In this document: positions 23,076 through 35,710 of the stretch, piece by piece
Position numbering within the stretch: the stretch's first letter is position 1
Layout: every line of letters begins with the position of its first letter
NCBI GenBank assembly: GCA_027405735.1
Contig: JAPEHQ010000018.1
Coordinates: 496,001-560,000, forward strand
Direction of reading: 5' to 3'
Origin: Mucor racemosus
Lineage: Eukaryota > Mucoromycota > Mucoromycetes > Mucorales > Mucoraceae
Length of the DNA stretch: 64,000 bases
The notes under the pieces: model-generated
Database searches by the model: none
The model's input: the letters and a program-made list of their open reading frames with translations, nothing else
Told to the model about the DNA's origin: nothing
Program-made: the position numbers and the translations under genes

Positions 23076-24232
23076 TTGCACCTGATAGAGCTCAACAAGA
23101 TCTATTATGACACGAATGTAAAAAGCACGTTGCTCAATATAACAAATGCTTTGTAATTTACCACAAAAAAGCAAAAGAAAGTCAAAAACAGAAAAAAAAG
23201 TGCTTGAAATTCTTTAAACTTAAATATGTTATAGAGCATTTCGAAAAAATGGCAGTATGTCTTATTTTTTTGCAAAAATATTAAAGCCCAAAGTTTTGGA
23301 TTTTTAGTAATGAAAAATGTAATAAGTGTAAAAATCTGAAACATCAACATTAAAAAATTATATCAACTGCTAGAGATAGGATATTTCCGGAAACGCGTTT
23401 TTGAATCAAAGTTGAGCATCTCAAGTACATTGACGTATGTTTTTATTGTGGTGCTATTTAATGAAAAAAAAAGCTGAACAGGGATAAAACGTTGGACCTG
23501 GTTTTTAGAAAAAACAAAAAGTTTTACATGTTTCGGAATCCTTCTTGAGACATAATATAAATTTAGGAACAGGTAACGCAATGCGACCAATTCATATATA
23601 TTTAACAGGGCTCCAGGTATCAGAAGTGTACCCAACTATTGCATTTGGGCCTAACAAATCTGTTGATTTCTTTGTATTTATCTTTAAAAGGTTTCCCTAC
23701 AAACATTCAAAGCAGCAATTGCTTGTCCTCACTGTTCGCTGTATACATTTAGATGTTGGATTCAATGCTATGTTTTTTAATTTGATAAAGCAATGATAAT
23801 TGACATAACAATCGTCATCTTTGTAGAGCATAATGTGCCTTGCGATTTTTAATATAAAAAAAAGAAATCTCAGCATATTTTGAAACGGTATTTGTCATAA
23901 AACCTAATTGTTCAATGTATGAATTTTTTAATTGCCTAATCAAGTTGTATTTTACATAATGTTTGTAAGTTCAAACAATAAGAAACAACAATAATGCAAA
24001 CAATAATCGATCTGCTGTTGAAAATACTTTTTACGTTTATTGTCAAAATAAAAATAAAAAAGAGAAAGAGAAAGAGAAAGAGGAGATGAGGGTATTCTTC
24101 TATCAAGATATAGAATGTAAAAAGGAAAGGGAGAAAATAAAACAAAAGTGGTGATAACAAAGAAGAAAAAACTACATAAAATAATATACAAAACAAAGAT
24201 CTTCCCCTGTATGAAAAAATGGGTGAGTTCCT
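23076..24232. other. Intergenic, repeat-like AT-rich DNA
   Basis: No gene supported. A purine run of AAAGAG units at about 24058-24084 and AT-rich sequence similar in style to other dispersed repeats of the window. The end is the 3' flank of the LRR gene. Confidence 0.45.
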
Positions 24233-26223
24233 TTATGTTTCTGATGACAGTTCAGTAGCAAAATGATGATGATGATGATTATGCTGAGACTTTAGCATGT
24301 CTTTAATTTGACCTTGTTGTGGTTGACTTGAAGCAATGTTTTCAGCAGCAGCAGCAATTTGAATACTATCTGCCCAATCACGTAATCCATTTTGAGGTGT
24401 TGATTCTCTTGTAGGAGGATCAAGTAATATAGATGCTACTGCTTCATGACGTAAAGAAGAAGTTGTTGATGAATTACTTGGACTACGAGATCTATTAATT
24501 GATGCACTACTATTAGAACGAATGAAGTTGGTGAATCGTTTAGTGACAGAAGCTGCTGATGATGCACGAGGTCTATTTATTTTGGGAGGAGAAAGCATCG
24601 TTGAAGGAGGAGAAGGAGAACCAGGAGTATTACAAGGCGATAAATAACTGGATGGTTCTTCTGTTGTTGGAAGTGCAGGCAAGTCAGGTTGATTATTGAG
24701 TAACGATGAAATTGGTGTAGATGATGAGAAATAATCTGTAGAAGGGGGATAATCAGATGCATTTGAATTTGATCTTCTAGAAAGTGGAGAAGGCGTAGAA
24801 ATAGCAGGTGGTCTATAATTGTTGTATGTACTACTACTATCACTGTAAGCACGATGACGAGAAGTGGGTGCATCATTCAAACCATCCATATCGATTCTAT
24901 TGTATTTACTAACTGAATTCATGGGTTGTTGAGAGAACATGGCAAGCAATCTATCATTTTCATTTGTCCAATGAGCAGAACAGAGTGTATATTCCAATGC
25001 CATTGGTTGACCAACCCTTCTTTCAATGAAACGAGCCCTGGTAACAAAACTATCAAAAAATGGGCCTTTACAATAAGAACAGGTATCAGCGCGAGAGATA
25101 TAATCTTTGATATGATCAGCAAGTTGATTTGGGATATTTTTTTGTGAGCGAACTGCAATACGAGCGCAAATTTCAAACAAAGAAGGTGGATTGTGCTTTA
25201 CTTCATAATTGTATTCTTCTTCAAATGCACAATCCTCGGTAATCAATTTTCGAAGTGAACCTAAAGCAGCAATTTCGGCAGGTAATGATTTGAGAGGGTT
25301 ATTTGAAACATTGAGTGAAATGAGATTAACCAAATGAGAGAATTCTCTGGGAAGAAAAGTTAGCTTGTTATTGTTTGCAATGATAATAACTAATTTAGGC
25401 AATTGACCAATGGAGGAAGGAAGTTGTACAAGCTTGTTATGGCTCACATTCAATGCTTTTAGTTTTGTTAAGAAAGCAATGGTATCAGGCATTTCATCAA
25501 TCGCATTATTTGATATGTTCAACACACGTAAATTCTTGAGATAACCCAATTCTCGAGGTAAACTTGTCATTTGGTTATTTGAGCTGTTATAACATAATCA
25601 TAATCATATGAATATAAATATAAACAAATATTGATGAATTGTACTTACAGGTTTAGTTTGGTTAAACTATCAAGATATCCAATACTTGGACTCAATTTAA
25701 CCAGAGATCTAGCAGACAAATCAACAGCCATGGAAGGGCCAGTTAAACGCCTTGGTTTTCTTTTTGTGCCTCCAGGAGCAACTTCACCGATAGTCAATCT
25801 TGACCATTGTTGAGAACCATCTTCGTTATCTTTTTCGAGTTGCATCAACTCCTTTTCCATTGGATCTTGTTCAGCGTTGTTGTCATTGTTGTTGTAATGA
25901 ACTAAATCCGGGTAATAAGTTTGGTCGATATATTCTAAATCCTCTGCCAAGTCTTTTCTAACCAATGACAACCTCTTTTGCTTCTGACATTTTGAACATG
26001 ATTCACCAGTTAATGATACAACAACCTCATTGACCGCTTTCATTTTGTTACATTTGTTACAAATTGTTTGTAATTGATATAAATGTGGGTTTGCCAGTAC
26101 AAAATCTTTTTGGTTTCCATCAATATGTTCAAGAGATTCAATAATATCTTCATTATCATCAATAGCATGGTTTACATAGCCAAATGTTAAAGGTGCGTGT
26201 TCCCTGCTTGATTGCTGTCCCAT
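24233..26223 (-). CDS. Leucine-rich repeat protein with Cys-pair motifs
   Basis: Exons 26223-25649 and 25583-24233 give 641 residues; the junction rebuilds a complete repeat (KLNLSSNNQMTSLPRELG). The N-terminus MGQQSS has Gly at position 2, compatible with myristoylation (inference). A C-x2-C pair (CNKC) and a second (CSKC) about 20 residues later could bind zinc. About six SDS22-like LRRs follow (LPRELGYLKNLRVLNISNNA, LPSSIGQLPKLVIIIANNNK, LPREFSHLVNLISLNVSNNP). After the repeats comes CSYCKGPFFDSFVTRARFIE ... LCSAHW, another Cys/His cluster, then a long Ser/Pro-rich disordered tail. I recognise the architecture from fungal LRR proteins but not a characterised name. Probably a signalling scaffold. 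Confidence 0.8.
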
Positions 26224-28260
26224 ATTTTCAGGTAAATGTTGTAGAAAAGGAGGGAAAGAAGAAGAAGAAGAAGAAGAAAAGAAAGAAAGTGGAAAACAGG
26301 GATAATATAAACAATCTTTTTATAGAATCAACAATAATAGGCATCTGGGAAAAAGTGGAGCTTCAAACTAAGCATCATCACACAATAGTTGCCATTTTAC
26401 AAATCGTTCAAACCAGGACATTGGCCCATTCATGTCCTTTCTTTTCTCTTTTTAAAAAAGGGCTTTAAACCACTCTTAGAAAGGTTTCTTTATTCTTGAT
26501 TTTTGACTAGTTTAGAGCCTTTTAAAAGCAATGAAATGTACAAAAAAAGGAAACAACAACCATTCGAGAAAATTCACATGTTTCATTTACAGAAAAAGAA
26601 GTAGTTCTTTCTCTAAACAGGCCATTCATCAATTAAATTAAAATAAAATAAAATCTCACCTATAAGAAGCTCTCGGTACCTTATTCGTCCTTGTATTTTA
26701 AGGGTTCGACTTAAGAAAGCTTAATTTTTCCAATTTGCCAAATATAGATGTCAGAAATATTGTGTGTGATATGATCAGTATTCTTGTCGTAAAAAAAGGA
26801 ATTCTATAAATCATCATTGAATTCAGATATGTAATCTGAAATTCAATAAATCATGGTTTGTTTCAATTTAACTCCAATGGATCTCCAGTGAGTAAAGGTA
26901 CCATAGATTTGAGTGTTGCGAAAAAGAGCGGTTTGGTTGTCTGGTGGTGGTATGATAGGGTTGAAGAGCTCATATTCAAACCTCATGACTTTGGCCGTGT
27001 TATTGAAGTATCTGTTAATTTTCATGTTTATCAGTTTGTACCTTTTCTTTTCAGCTTTGCTTTTTTAAAAGAAAATGTTTCTTTTCTATTGTTTATATAA
27101 TGCAATAAAAGTTTTTTTTTTTTTTTTTGTTGATCGGCTCCAATCTTTTTCGAAAGACCTTTCTTCGAGTAACACAAATTACACATTATAAACGCATGAA
27201 AAGATTTCTTGTGTTTGTACGATATCATACACAAAATAGTAAATTAATTGCGATTGGAATACTTGTTTTTCGGGAAGATGCCTTGATTTACAAACCTGAT
27301 AGCTGATAGTCTTGCGCACCATGTTGATAGATGCCATTACATCAGGATTGATAATGTCATGATACAACCAAAGTATTGTCTTTCACTTCTGACGACAAAA
27401 ACTATGAAATCAAGATAGATGTTTCCCAAGGTAGGATTGTAAAAGACTAAATCTCTTTCTCTAGTTCTTAGATAAATAATTTCTAGCAATTTCAATGAAT
27501 CAAACGGTTGTTAATGAGCGTAGTGGGACTGAATTGCCAATTCTCTTATACTATGGTATATCTAAGTTTTAATAAAAAGAAGTTTTTTTCAACTTTTCTT
27601 AAATTTAACCACGTATGGTCTGAAAATTCAGATTTTGTAGCGAACATTTTCGGGGCTCATTTTATCCTTACCAACACACATGATTTTGATCAAAAAACAG
27701 AAAAATCAATTTTTGATACCAAAATCAACGTTTAAATATACTATATTGTGAGATAAAAATGTAGTTATAGCTAATATACACTTTATAAAAACTTAATATA
27801 AAAAGTTGTATAATGAAACTTTGTACTTTTGTCCCAAAAACAATTTTTTGGCTAAGAAATTTTCATATAATATTTTATAATAAAAATACTTTTTATTTTT
27901 AATTTCTCTAATAGAGCAAAAAATTTTCTATATGTAGATATTTTTTATTTTTATAGTTGGTAGTATAATTGACTCTAAATTTGCAAAATCAGAAAAAAAA
28001 AAACGGAAAATGTCAAATTTTATGATCTGGACAAGGATATTTTTTAAAAATAATATTCTGCTTATAAGCTTTGTAAGTCTTAAAAATAAGAGATTTTACG
28101 ATATTTGTGAACTTTTTCAAGAATCTGCAATGTTGTATACACTTGATTCAAGTGTGTTACTGTAAATATTTACACTTATTGATACTGTGTGGTAATTCAT
28201 TTGATAGAAATATAGTCTTAAGCTCTAATTATCGCGCTAGAGTTGATTTACATTTATTTC
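26224..28260. other. Intergenic, mostly unassigned
   Basis: Starts with the LRR gene's promoter side, including a GAA-rich run at 26262-26290. A region around 26870-27030 has a coding-like open stretch (KSGLVVWWWYDRVEEL) with no recognised parent. 27490-28130 is AT-rich and resembles the dispersed repeats elsewhere. Confidence 0.4.
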
Positions 28261-28503
28261 TAGTCGTACCTCTACAATATCATAAACATAAACATGGCCA
28301 TTACTAGAACCTATTGCCGTTTTTTCTACCCTCGTTATCCCAAGCCAATTTATTCAATGCTTCCTCGGTATCTGCATTCAAATTCCATAAATCAAATCGG
28401 CCGGTTCCAGATACAGTACCAAACAAGGTGGGATGTGTAGGAGACTATTTTACATTATACACATAATCGTCTGTGTGTTCAAATGAGTAAAAAAGAGCGA
28501 CAT
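28261..28503 (-). pseudogene. Relic of cytoplasmic dynein intermediate chain (WD40 part)
   Basis: Reading the minus strand gives ALFYSFEHTDDYVYNVK, a stop, [39 protein letters not shown], a frameshift, then [12 protein letters not shown]. Dynein intermediate chains carry the same blocks in the same order (DV.WSPTHP.LF...DG.G..DLWNLN.DTE..., ALN...W...G..., G...G..YVYD.GE). The TGG-to-TAG change at the Trp of WSPTHP, a missing linker after NLNADTE and the frameshift in the tail mark it as dead. No upstream or downstream exons of the gene were found. Confidence 0.72.
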
Positions 28504-28670
28504 CATATGCTTTCTAATAATATACTACAAAAAGCGATTTTTTAAAAAAAGGATGTTTACAGACCTCATTAATATTTGTTATAAAAACATACATTTTTCG
28601 ACTAGAGAGACAGTAATCAAGCGTAACGAGGTAGAACTGTCAGTCATATGATACATCCATTAAAAAAATT

Positions 28671-28850
28671 GCAAAAGCTAGCCTGCAGGGCGACGCCGTA
28701 ATTGAGGCTAACGAGATTGAACGGCTAGTTTATTATACTCGCAAGATTCAAGTTATGGCCGCTAACAGAAGCTTTGTTGCTGGTATATATTTGAATCATA
28801 AAATAAAAGTTTTCAGCATGTACAATCAGAACGTATTATTACTTTATTGA
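28671..28850 (+). pseudogene. Coding-like relic, unidentified
   Basis: Sixty codons open to a TGA with good coding character and higher GC than surroundings (GDAVIEANEIERLVYYTRKI, then VMAANRSFVAGIYL). No start codon, stops just upstream, no partner exons. Parent unknown. Confidence 0.35.
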
Positions 28851-28894
28851 ATATATTCAGAAACAGAAAGAGAAGATAATGGAAACGCTTATTT

Positions 28895-28915
28895 TACCCC
28901 CCCCCCTCCCCCTCA
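28895..28915 (+). repeat. Poly-C tract
   Basis: Run of ten C followed by TCCCCCTC in otherwise AT-rich DNA; a similar C-rich tract is at 59811-59828. Confidence 0.8.
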
Positions 28916-29338
28916 ACAACAAGAAGACATAATAGCCCTGTGACACTTTTGACAGACTGCAAATGTACATATGATGCACTATATTCATTGGAACAGTGTC
29001 AATAGATGGAATGAATTGATTTTTAATATTGCCCCCTTAATAGCGATATCAAATAAAATTGTTTACACTTGTATGCCGTATACTTTGATTCTTTCGAGAA
29101 TGGTGAGGTTTTATGTTGCTGTTGTTCTCTCCATGGCCTTTAATATACTATGTTTAAAGCGAACGTTAATGGATAGCTCTATTTTTCATTTCAAGTAGCT
29201 CCGGACTTTTTTTCCAAATGACTCGAATTTTCATTTCAAGTAACTCAATTTTTTTACTCAGTGTTTTGATGACTTTACTTGTCTTGTTTCTTGAACACTT
29301 ACATTCTATACAAATTTAAAAAGAAAAAGATACAAAAA

Positions 29339-32300
29339 ATGGAAGCATTCTCAGAATTTAAAGACGCTGTATTGTCCAAGTCAACAATAAATTCAAAATA
29401 TCAAGATTTGCAGCCGCGTAAGTCATTTGATAGAAGTCATCGTACTATACCTACTTCTATGGATGATCTAGTACCACAAAGACCTATAAGAAAATCTAGT
29501 AATCGATCATCAACATTTACAAATAGCCCGTAATGTATTTTTGAAGTACATTGAATGTATACATGCACTAATCAATATTTATATAGACAAAATGTTTATT
29601 CTCCAACCAAAGCAAAAACTCCACCTAGCACAAACAACTCCTATCAATCAATGTATGTATTTATGCAACAATATATCAAATAACGGCATCTAACATTTAC
29701 ATTTTGAATAAAAAAAATAAAAAATAAAAATAAAAAACTAGATCAAATTCTTCTCAACAACAGCAACCACAAACATCAAACATTGATTATACCCCTTATA
29801 ATAATATTAATAAAGAAGCTCAAAATATACAAGCTTCTGGATCAGTTTCATCTGATAACAACACTCAAGAAAGATTTACAGGACCTATCGCTCCTAGCAT
29901 ATCATGCTCAACAACAAATTCTAAACATAGGTCTAGAGACGGCACTGTTGATTCACTTGCATCAGTTAAATTTAAGCCGGCTGTTACCAAGTTTGAAGAT
30001 CTAAAATCAGAAGCCATTGGATCTTGGGAGGAAGGCGTAGATGTTGAGCTTGTTGATTCCAAGAATAAAAAGAAAGCAGAATGGTTATCCCAAAGTGCAT
30101 TCTTTTCAGAAGATGCATTACCTATTTCATCATCATCAAACGACAATGTATCTATTATGACATCTGACAGTGGTACATCTAACGTGAATGTTGTTACTCA
30201 TAACGATGACATCCATGAACCCAGTAAACAATCTTATGCTGATGTTTTGAATGTTAAAACTCCTGCTTGGGCAGCAATTGAAGATCAATCTTCATCTGCA
30301 ACAATTGTTTATGATGCATATCAACCTTCAAATGACAGAGACTCACCTGCTTGGGCTAAGCAAGCTGAACCTATAATGCCTGCTTGGGCTTCTGAAACTG
30401 TCAATTACAATAGAAGATCATTTAACAATCCACAACCTCATCAACAACAACCTACATCAACAAAAATGTGGGTACCAACAAATATAGTTGCTCCTCATCA
30501 ACATCATCAATCTATGCAACATATGACACCTGTTGTTATGATGCCTTCCAATTATATACCAATGTCCACAAACAGCTATCATCATCCTCAAGCACCAATG
30601 TCTTCTTCCATTACACCTACAGACAGAGAATGGATGTATTGCTTTTACTCTGTCATTACTAAATTCAACATTCGTAGTGTAGTGAATTCATTTCAAAAGA
30701 AAATTGAAAGCGTACTTCAAAGAGCACTTGGAGATTTATCATTTCGATCATTTGCACTTTTATTGCAAGCTTTAACTGTGGTTATGGAATACGAAGCAAA
30801 CCTTTCAATCTTGGAAACAGCTCGTAAAATTCACGCACATTGGGAAACTTTTATTTATTACTTTTCTCGATTCACTCAAAATTATGCAACATTACCAGAT
30901 GATCTTAAGGTGATTCTTCAGTTTTCAGTAACCATGTTACGTTTCTTTCCAAAGATTTATCAGGATTTGCCCATGGAGGATGTATTGCGAATCTATGAAA
31001 ATACAAAAACCATTACAAATCAGGATATGAATGTTGAATTTTTGAAACAACTTCGTTTATTGAAGGCTATTTCTTCAGCAGAGGAAGGTCATCATGGATC
31101 GAATGGAGATTTGGATTATAGTTTACCTTCTCTACCTGTTGCAGATAAAATTGTAACTGAAGTCATTGAAAAGATCAATTCATTAAGAAATTATGAAACC
31201 AAAAAAGAAATCACCATTGCAAACAAAGTGCATAATCCATGGCCAAATGTTGATTTAACAAATTATACATTGATTCATTATCTCATGCTGCGTGATGAAC
31301 TTGTTGGTCCAATTCAACGTATTATCAAAGAACTTTTCAACGGTTTGGATTCAAATCATATTTCTGTTCCTGAATGTTCCATCTATGAGAAAACGATGGC
31401 TATTGCAAGCACCCTTTCATTCCAAACGTCGGATCCATGTATCGTGTTCAAATTAGGCCCTCCTTTGCCTACTGATCATGTCATTACCGATTTTGAAGAA
31501 GGTTCATTAGTATTCTTACTTCCTGAAAATCATGTTGCAGTCAGTCCTTCAGATCAGTATTCTGCCAAAAAACAAGTTGCTGAAATTTCCATGATGGGTC
31601 AAGCTGTACGTGCTTCTAGTTCCTATTCTAATAGCGGTCAACAAGTGCGCCTAGTTTCTATTCATATCGATCGAGACGATATTCACAAATTGGATTGGAA
31701 TCGTAGATACACTATTGTCACTTGCAATACTAATGCCAATTCTACTAAAGCTGTACTCAAATGGCTTTATAATGCACATGTTGAATTGGAAAAGAAATAT
31801 TGGTCTTCTGTCCTTACTCCAAGACTTTTGGCTGCTAAAAATGTACTCACTCAATCTCAATTGACTTTTTGGGATGAAGAAAACCACAATCAAGCTGTTG
31901 CTACAAACAATGATACCACTCCAGATTATCTTACCAATGCAGATATTGATATCTCTTGTATTATGTCTAGACCTGGCAATCAACGTGCTAGACCAGGTAA
32001 AAATATCTGGCCATCTCCTTCTTCTTATCTTGATCAATCAATGGCTTCAAGGCGTCTTCCAATGTATAGTTTATCCCCTAGTCAATTGAAGGCTGTCAAA
32101 TTCGTTCTTACACATCGTATCGCTGTAGTTTCTGGTCCTCCTGGAGCTGGTAAAACATTCTTGGCATCTAAATTAGCTCAATTAATGAGTGAAGCATTAA
32201 CAGTTGGTCTATTCCATCAACCTATATTGATCATTTCAAAGACACAATCTTCTCTAGATGATATATTGAAACGTATTGTTGCTCAGATTCCTGATGTTGT

Positions 32301-35300
32301 TCGTTTTGGAGGCGAACCTTACGACGAAGTACTAAAGAGCAAGCAAGCCATCAATCTTGCTATACCTAGCATTTCTGATAACAATTTCCGTCAATTTCAA
32401 ATGTTGGAACGTCAATTGACTTCACATCAAGCTAAATTACATACTTTATTACAAGAACGCGCCAAGGTTGTAGCTCATTGTCCAAATATCCTTTCTTTTG
32501 CTATCCCTCCTGCTTACCTTGCTGAAATCAACAAAGGCTATAATCAAGAGTATCATTCTTCCAATATTGATACATACAATCGTAACAATTTAGCTCTATG
32601 GAATGCATGGGCCAGCAATGATAGACGTACTCTTAACTATTCCAAAGCTCAATTCTCTCAATCAGAGATTAATCATGCTCAATGGATGTTGGAAAATGCT
32701 TATCTCAAGAGAGGAGGTCGTGGTATTATGCCGATGACTGATATCAATGTGATTCGTACTCGTTTCACTTATATTGCATCCAATACACCACAAATCTTGC
32801 CTTTGAGCGATGCTATTAAATGGCCTTTTGATAATTCAGCCGGTACAGGCGCTAATCTTCGCTCTGCTATCCTTCAAGTATGGAGACGAGTCCCCGCAGA
32901 GCAAGTTTGGAATCTTCCTGATGAGAAAAAGACTCTATTGATTGAGAATTTAGTCAAGGTTCTCGTTTCTGCAATTGATCGTGAGATTGAAGATGTACTC
33001 CAACAGCAACTCAAGGCAGCCCAAGCTTATGATGAGATATTGATTCAGAAGTGGACTTATCTCTGTCGCTTCAATCGTATTATTGGTATGACAGCAGATT
33101 TTGCTGCTGCAAATCGAGATTGGGTTTCTACATTGTGGCCCCGTGCTGTTATTGTAGATGAAGCTTCTGAAATTTTAGAATCCACTATTGCATCTACCAT
33201 TTTGGGCCCTAGAACCGAGCATCTTGTTCTTTTAGGTACTAGCGACAATTTGTTCAAGCCTCGTATCACTAACCCTACTTTGGCTGGTCATCCTCGTAAC
33301 TTTGATGTCTCCTTGTTTGAACGTTGGAAAGGGTCTAATAGTGAAATGACGCTTTTAGAAGAACAATGGCGCATGCATTCTGATGTTGCAAGTATTATTG
33401 ATAAGTTCAATAGTAGCAAAAAGTCATTAGAATCATCATCTCTTATTACTGCACCTATGATCTCTTATAATGAAAACATGGTAGACGGTAAAAATCTCAA
33501 TTTAGAAAAGCTTTATGGTATTACACAACGAGCATTTTATGTTGATTATCAAACTAGTGATGATACAAACATTGACAATTATTATTCAAAGCTTTTACAT
33601 TCTCAAGTCAACAATGCAGAAGTGGATGAAGCACGTTATGTTGCAAGTCTTGCTGTGTATTTGAGTCAACAACAATATACAATTACTGGTATCACCATTT
33701 TGACAGTATCTATTGTCCAAAAATATTTGATCAGACACATTTTACGTGAGGAAATTCCCAAACGTACATGCTTTATCAAAAACATTGCCAAAATACATCT
33801 TGATACTGTTGAACAATATACAGGTCGCCAGAACAATTTTGCTATTGTATCTACTGCTACACCTGGCCACTCATCATCCAACTATGATAATATTACTCGT
33901 GCCTTGACTCGTGCAAGATATGGCTTGTATATTATTGGTAAGCCTGGTAAAGATCGTGTTCACAATCGCTGGAATGAATTTGCCCGTTTCATGAAAGAAA
34001 ACGGGCTATATGGTCCTTCTATTCAATTAACCTGTGCTACTCATGGAGATTCTTTATCTGCTGGTCAATGGCAAGACTTTTTAATGATGAAGAATGGTGG
34101 TTGTCAACAACCTTGTGCAACACTTATGAGTGATGGTCATGTATGTAAAGAAGAATGTCACTTTGGTGGTCATGATCAAATCATTTGTCAAGAACCATGT
34201 AACCGGTTAAGACCATCTAATTGTACTCATACATGTGAAAAGAAATGCTTTGAATGTTCCAAGGATGGCGTCTGTCCTCCTTGTCCTGTTGAAACTACTG
34301 TGGAATTGAGCTGCGGTCATACTCATGTTGGTATTTGTCATGAGTTGCAAAACTTGGATCGTATAGAATGCCAAGAAGAGGTGTCATTCAAATTTGAATG
34401 TAAACACGAGACCATGATTAAATGCTGTCAGTTGAAAAAGGCAAATAGAATGGTATGTAATGTACAAACTGAAGTTGAGTTGCCTTGTGGACATAAGGCT
34501 ATGAGCCTGTGTGGTGTCGATCCTATTTGTACGCATATTTGTGATGGTACTTTAGAGTGCGGTCATAAATGTCAATACGTTGTAAGTTTTTGTTTACTCT
34601 TTTATTGTTTGTCTATATCATATGAAACTGATTTGGTTATTTTTGATTAGTGTGGTGAGGTACATTCTCATGATCGTAGCGAATGTGTAGCTAGTTGTTC
34701 CAAGCAGTTGATTTGTGGACATAGATGTGCCAAGGGCTGCAGAAACCCAGATGATCATACAGAACGCTGTTCAGAAAAATGCAATTACGTTTGTTCTCAT
34801 GGATACAAGTGTAGTCGTGAATGCTTTAGAGATTGTATTCGTTGTATCAGTGAATGTCCATATGTTTGTAAACACCTCAAGTGTACCAAAAAATGCTTTG
34901 AAATTTGTGATCGACCTCCTTGTAATGAACCTTGTAAAAAGGTATTGAGCTGTTCGTAAGTATAAGACATTATATTTTGTATTGGATCTGATCTTAACCT
35001 GATACTATATTTTAGTCATACTTGTGCTGGTCTTTGTGGCGAGCCCTGCCCTCCATGTGTCTCTTGCAATGGCAATCTTAAATGTTCCATCACTTTGCGT
35101 ACATTATCTGAATTTGAGGAAAACGAAAAGGTCTATATGCTTCCTGAATGTGGATGTGGTAAGCTTTTGTCTACTAGTAGCTGTTGTCAAAAAATAAAAC
35201 AATATTCTAATTGTATATTGATTGTGTATTTTAGTTTTCTCGTCAGAAGCTCTGGATATGTATTTCAAAAACCAAGCAAAGAATGGTGAGCATACAGCTG

Positions 35301-35710
35301 TTAAGGTTTGGGGATGTCCCTCTTGTCAAAAGACAATCTACACTGCGTTGAGATACAATCAATACGTCAAAACTGAAATCAATTTGGTAAATAAAATCAA
35401 GATGCGCCTTGAGAAAGAAAGACAGCAATTGACGCCTAGTGAACGAGAGCAAATCGTCAGTGCAATGAATGATGAGACTAGACATCATGCCATTCATAAT
35501 ATGGTAGGTGGTCGATGGTTTGTCTGTCAAAATCAACATCCTTATTATGTCGGTGATTGTGGTGGTGCAACTGAAGTATCAAAATGTCCTGAGTGTGATG
35601 CTCCCATCGGTGGCACTCAGCATAAAGTTGTAGAATCAAATCGCTTTTATGGTGAATTCGATGGATCTGATAAGCCTGCTTGGCCAGGTCAACCAGGGGC
35701 CGATTTATAA
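29339..35710 (+). CDS. NFX1/RZ zinc-finger SF1 helicase, ZNFX1/Hrr1-like
   Basis: Large UPF1-like RNA helicase. Exons 29339-29529, 29587-29652, 29742-34581, 34651-34955, 35016-35158 and 35235-35710 give 2006 residues. The N-terminal ~350 residues are disordered (AWA motifs, Gln/His runs). The helicase has Walker A GPPGAGKT (884-891), Walker B VDEAS (about 1224), QWRMHSDV (about 1294) and the final motif TRALTRARYGLYIIG. Several Cys/His NFX1-type repeats fill about 1540-1840 (CQQPCATLMSDGHVCKEECH and similar). The C-terminus is an RZ finger, GGRWFVCQNQHPYYVGDCGG ... CPECDAPIGG (about 1940-1975), as in ZNFX1 and RNF213. Relatives (animal ZNFX1, fission yeast Hrr1, Neurospora SAD-3) act with RNA-dependent RNA polymerase in silencing; the role here is inferred. 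Motif III is degenerate (GTSDNLFKP for the usual GDHKQLRP). Confidence 0.9.
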
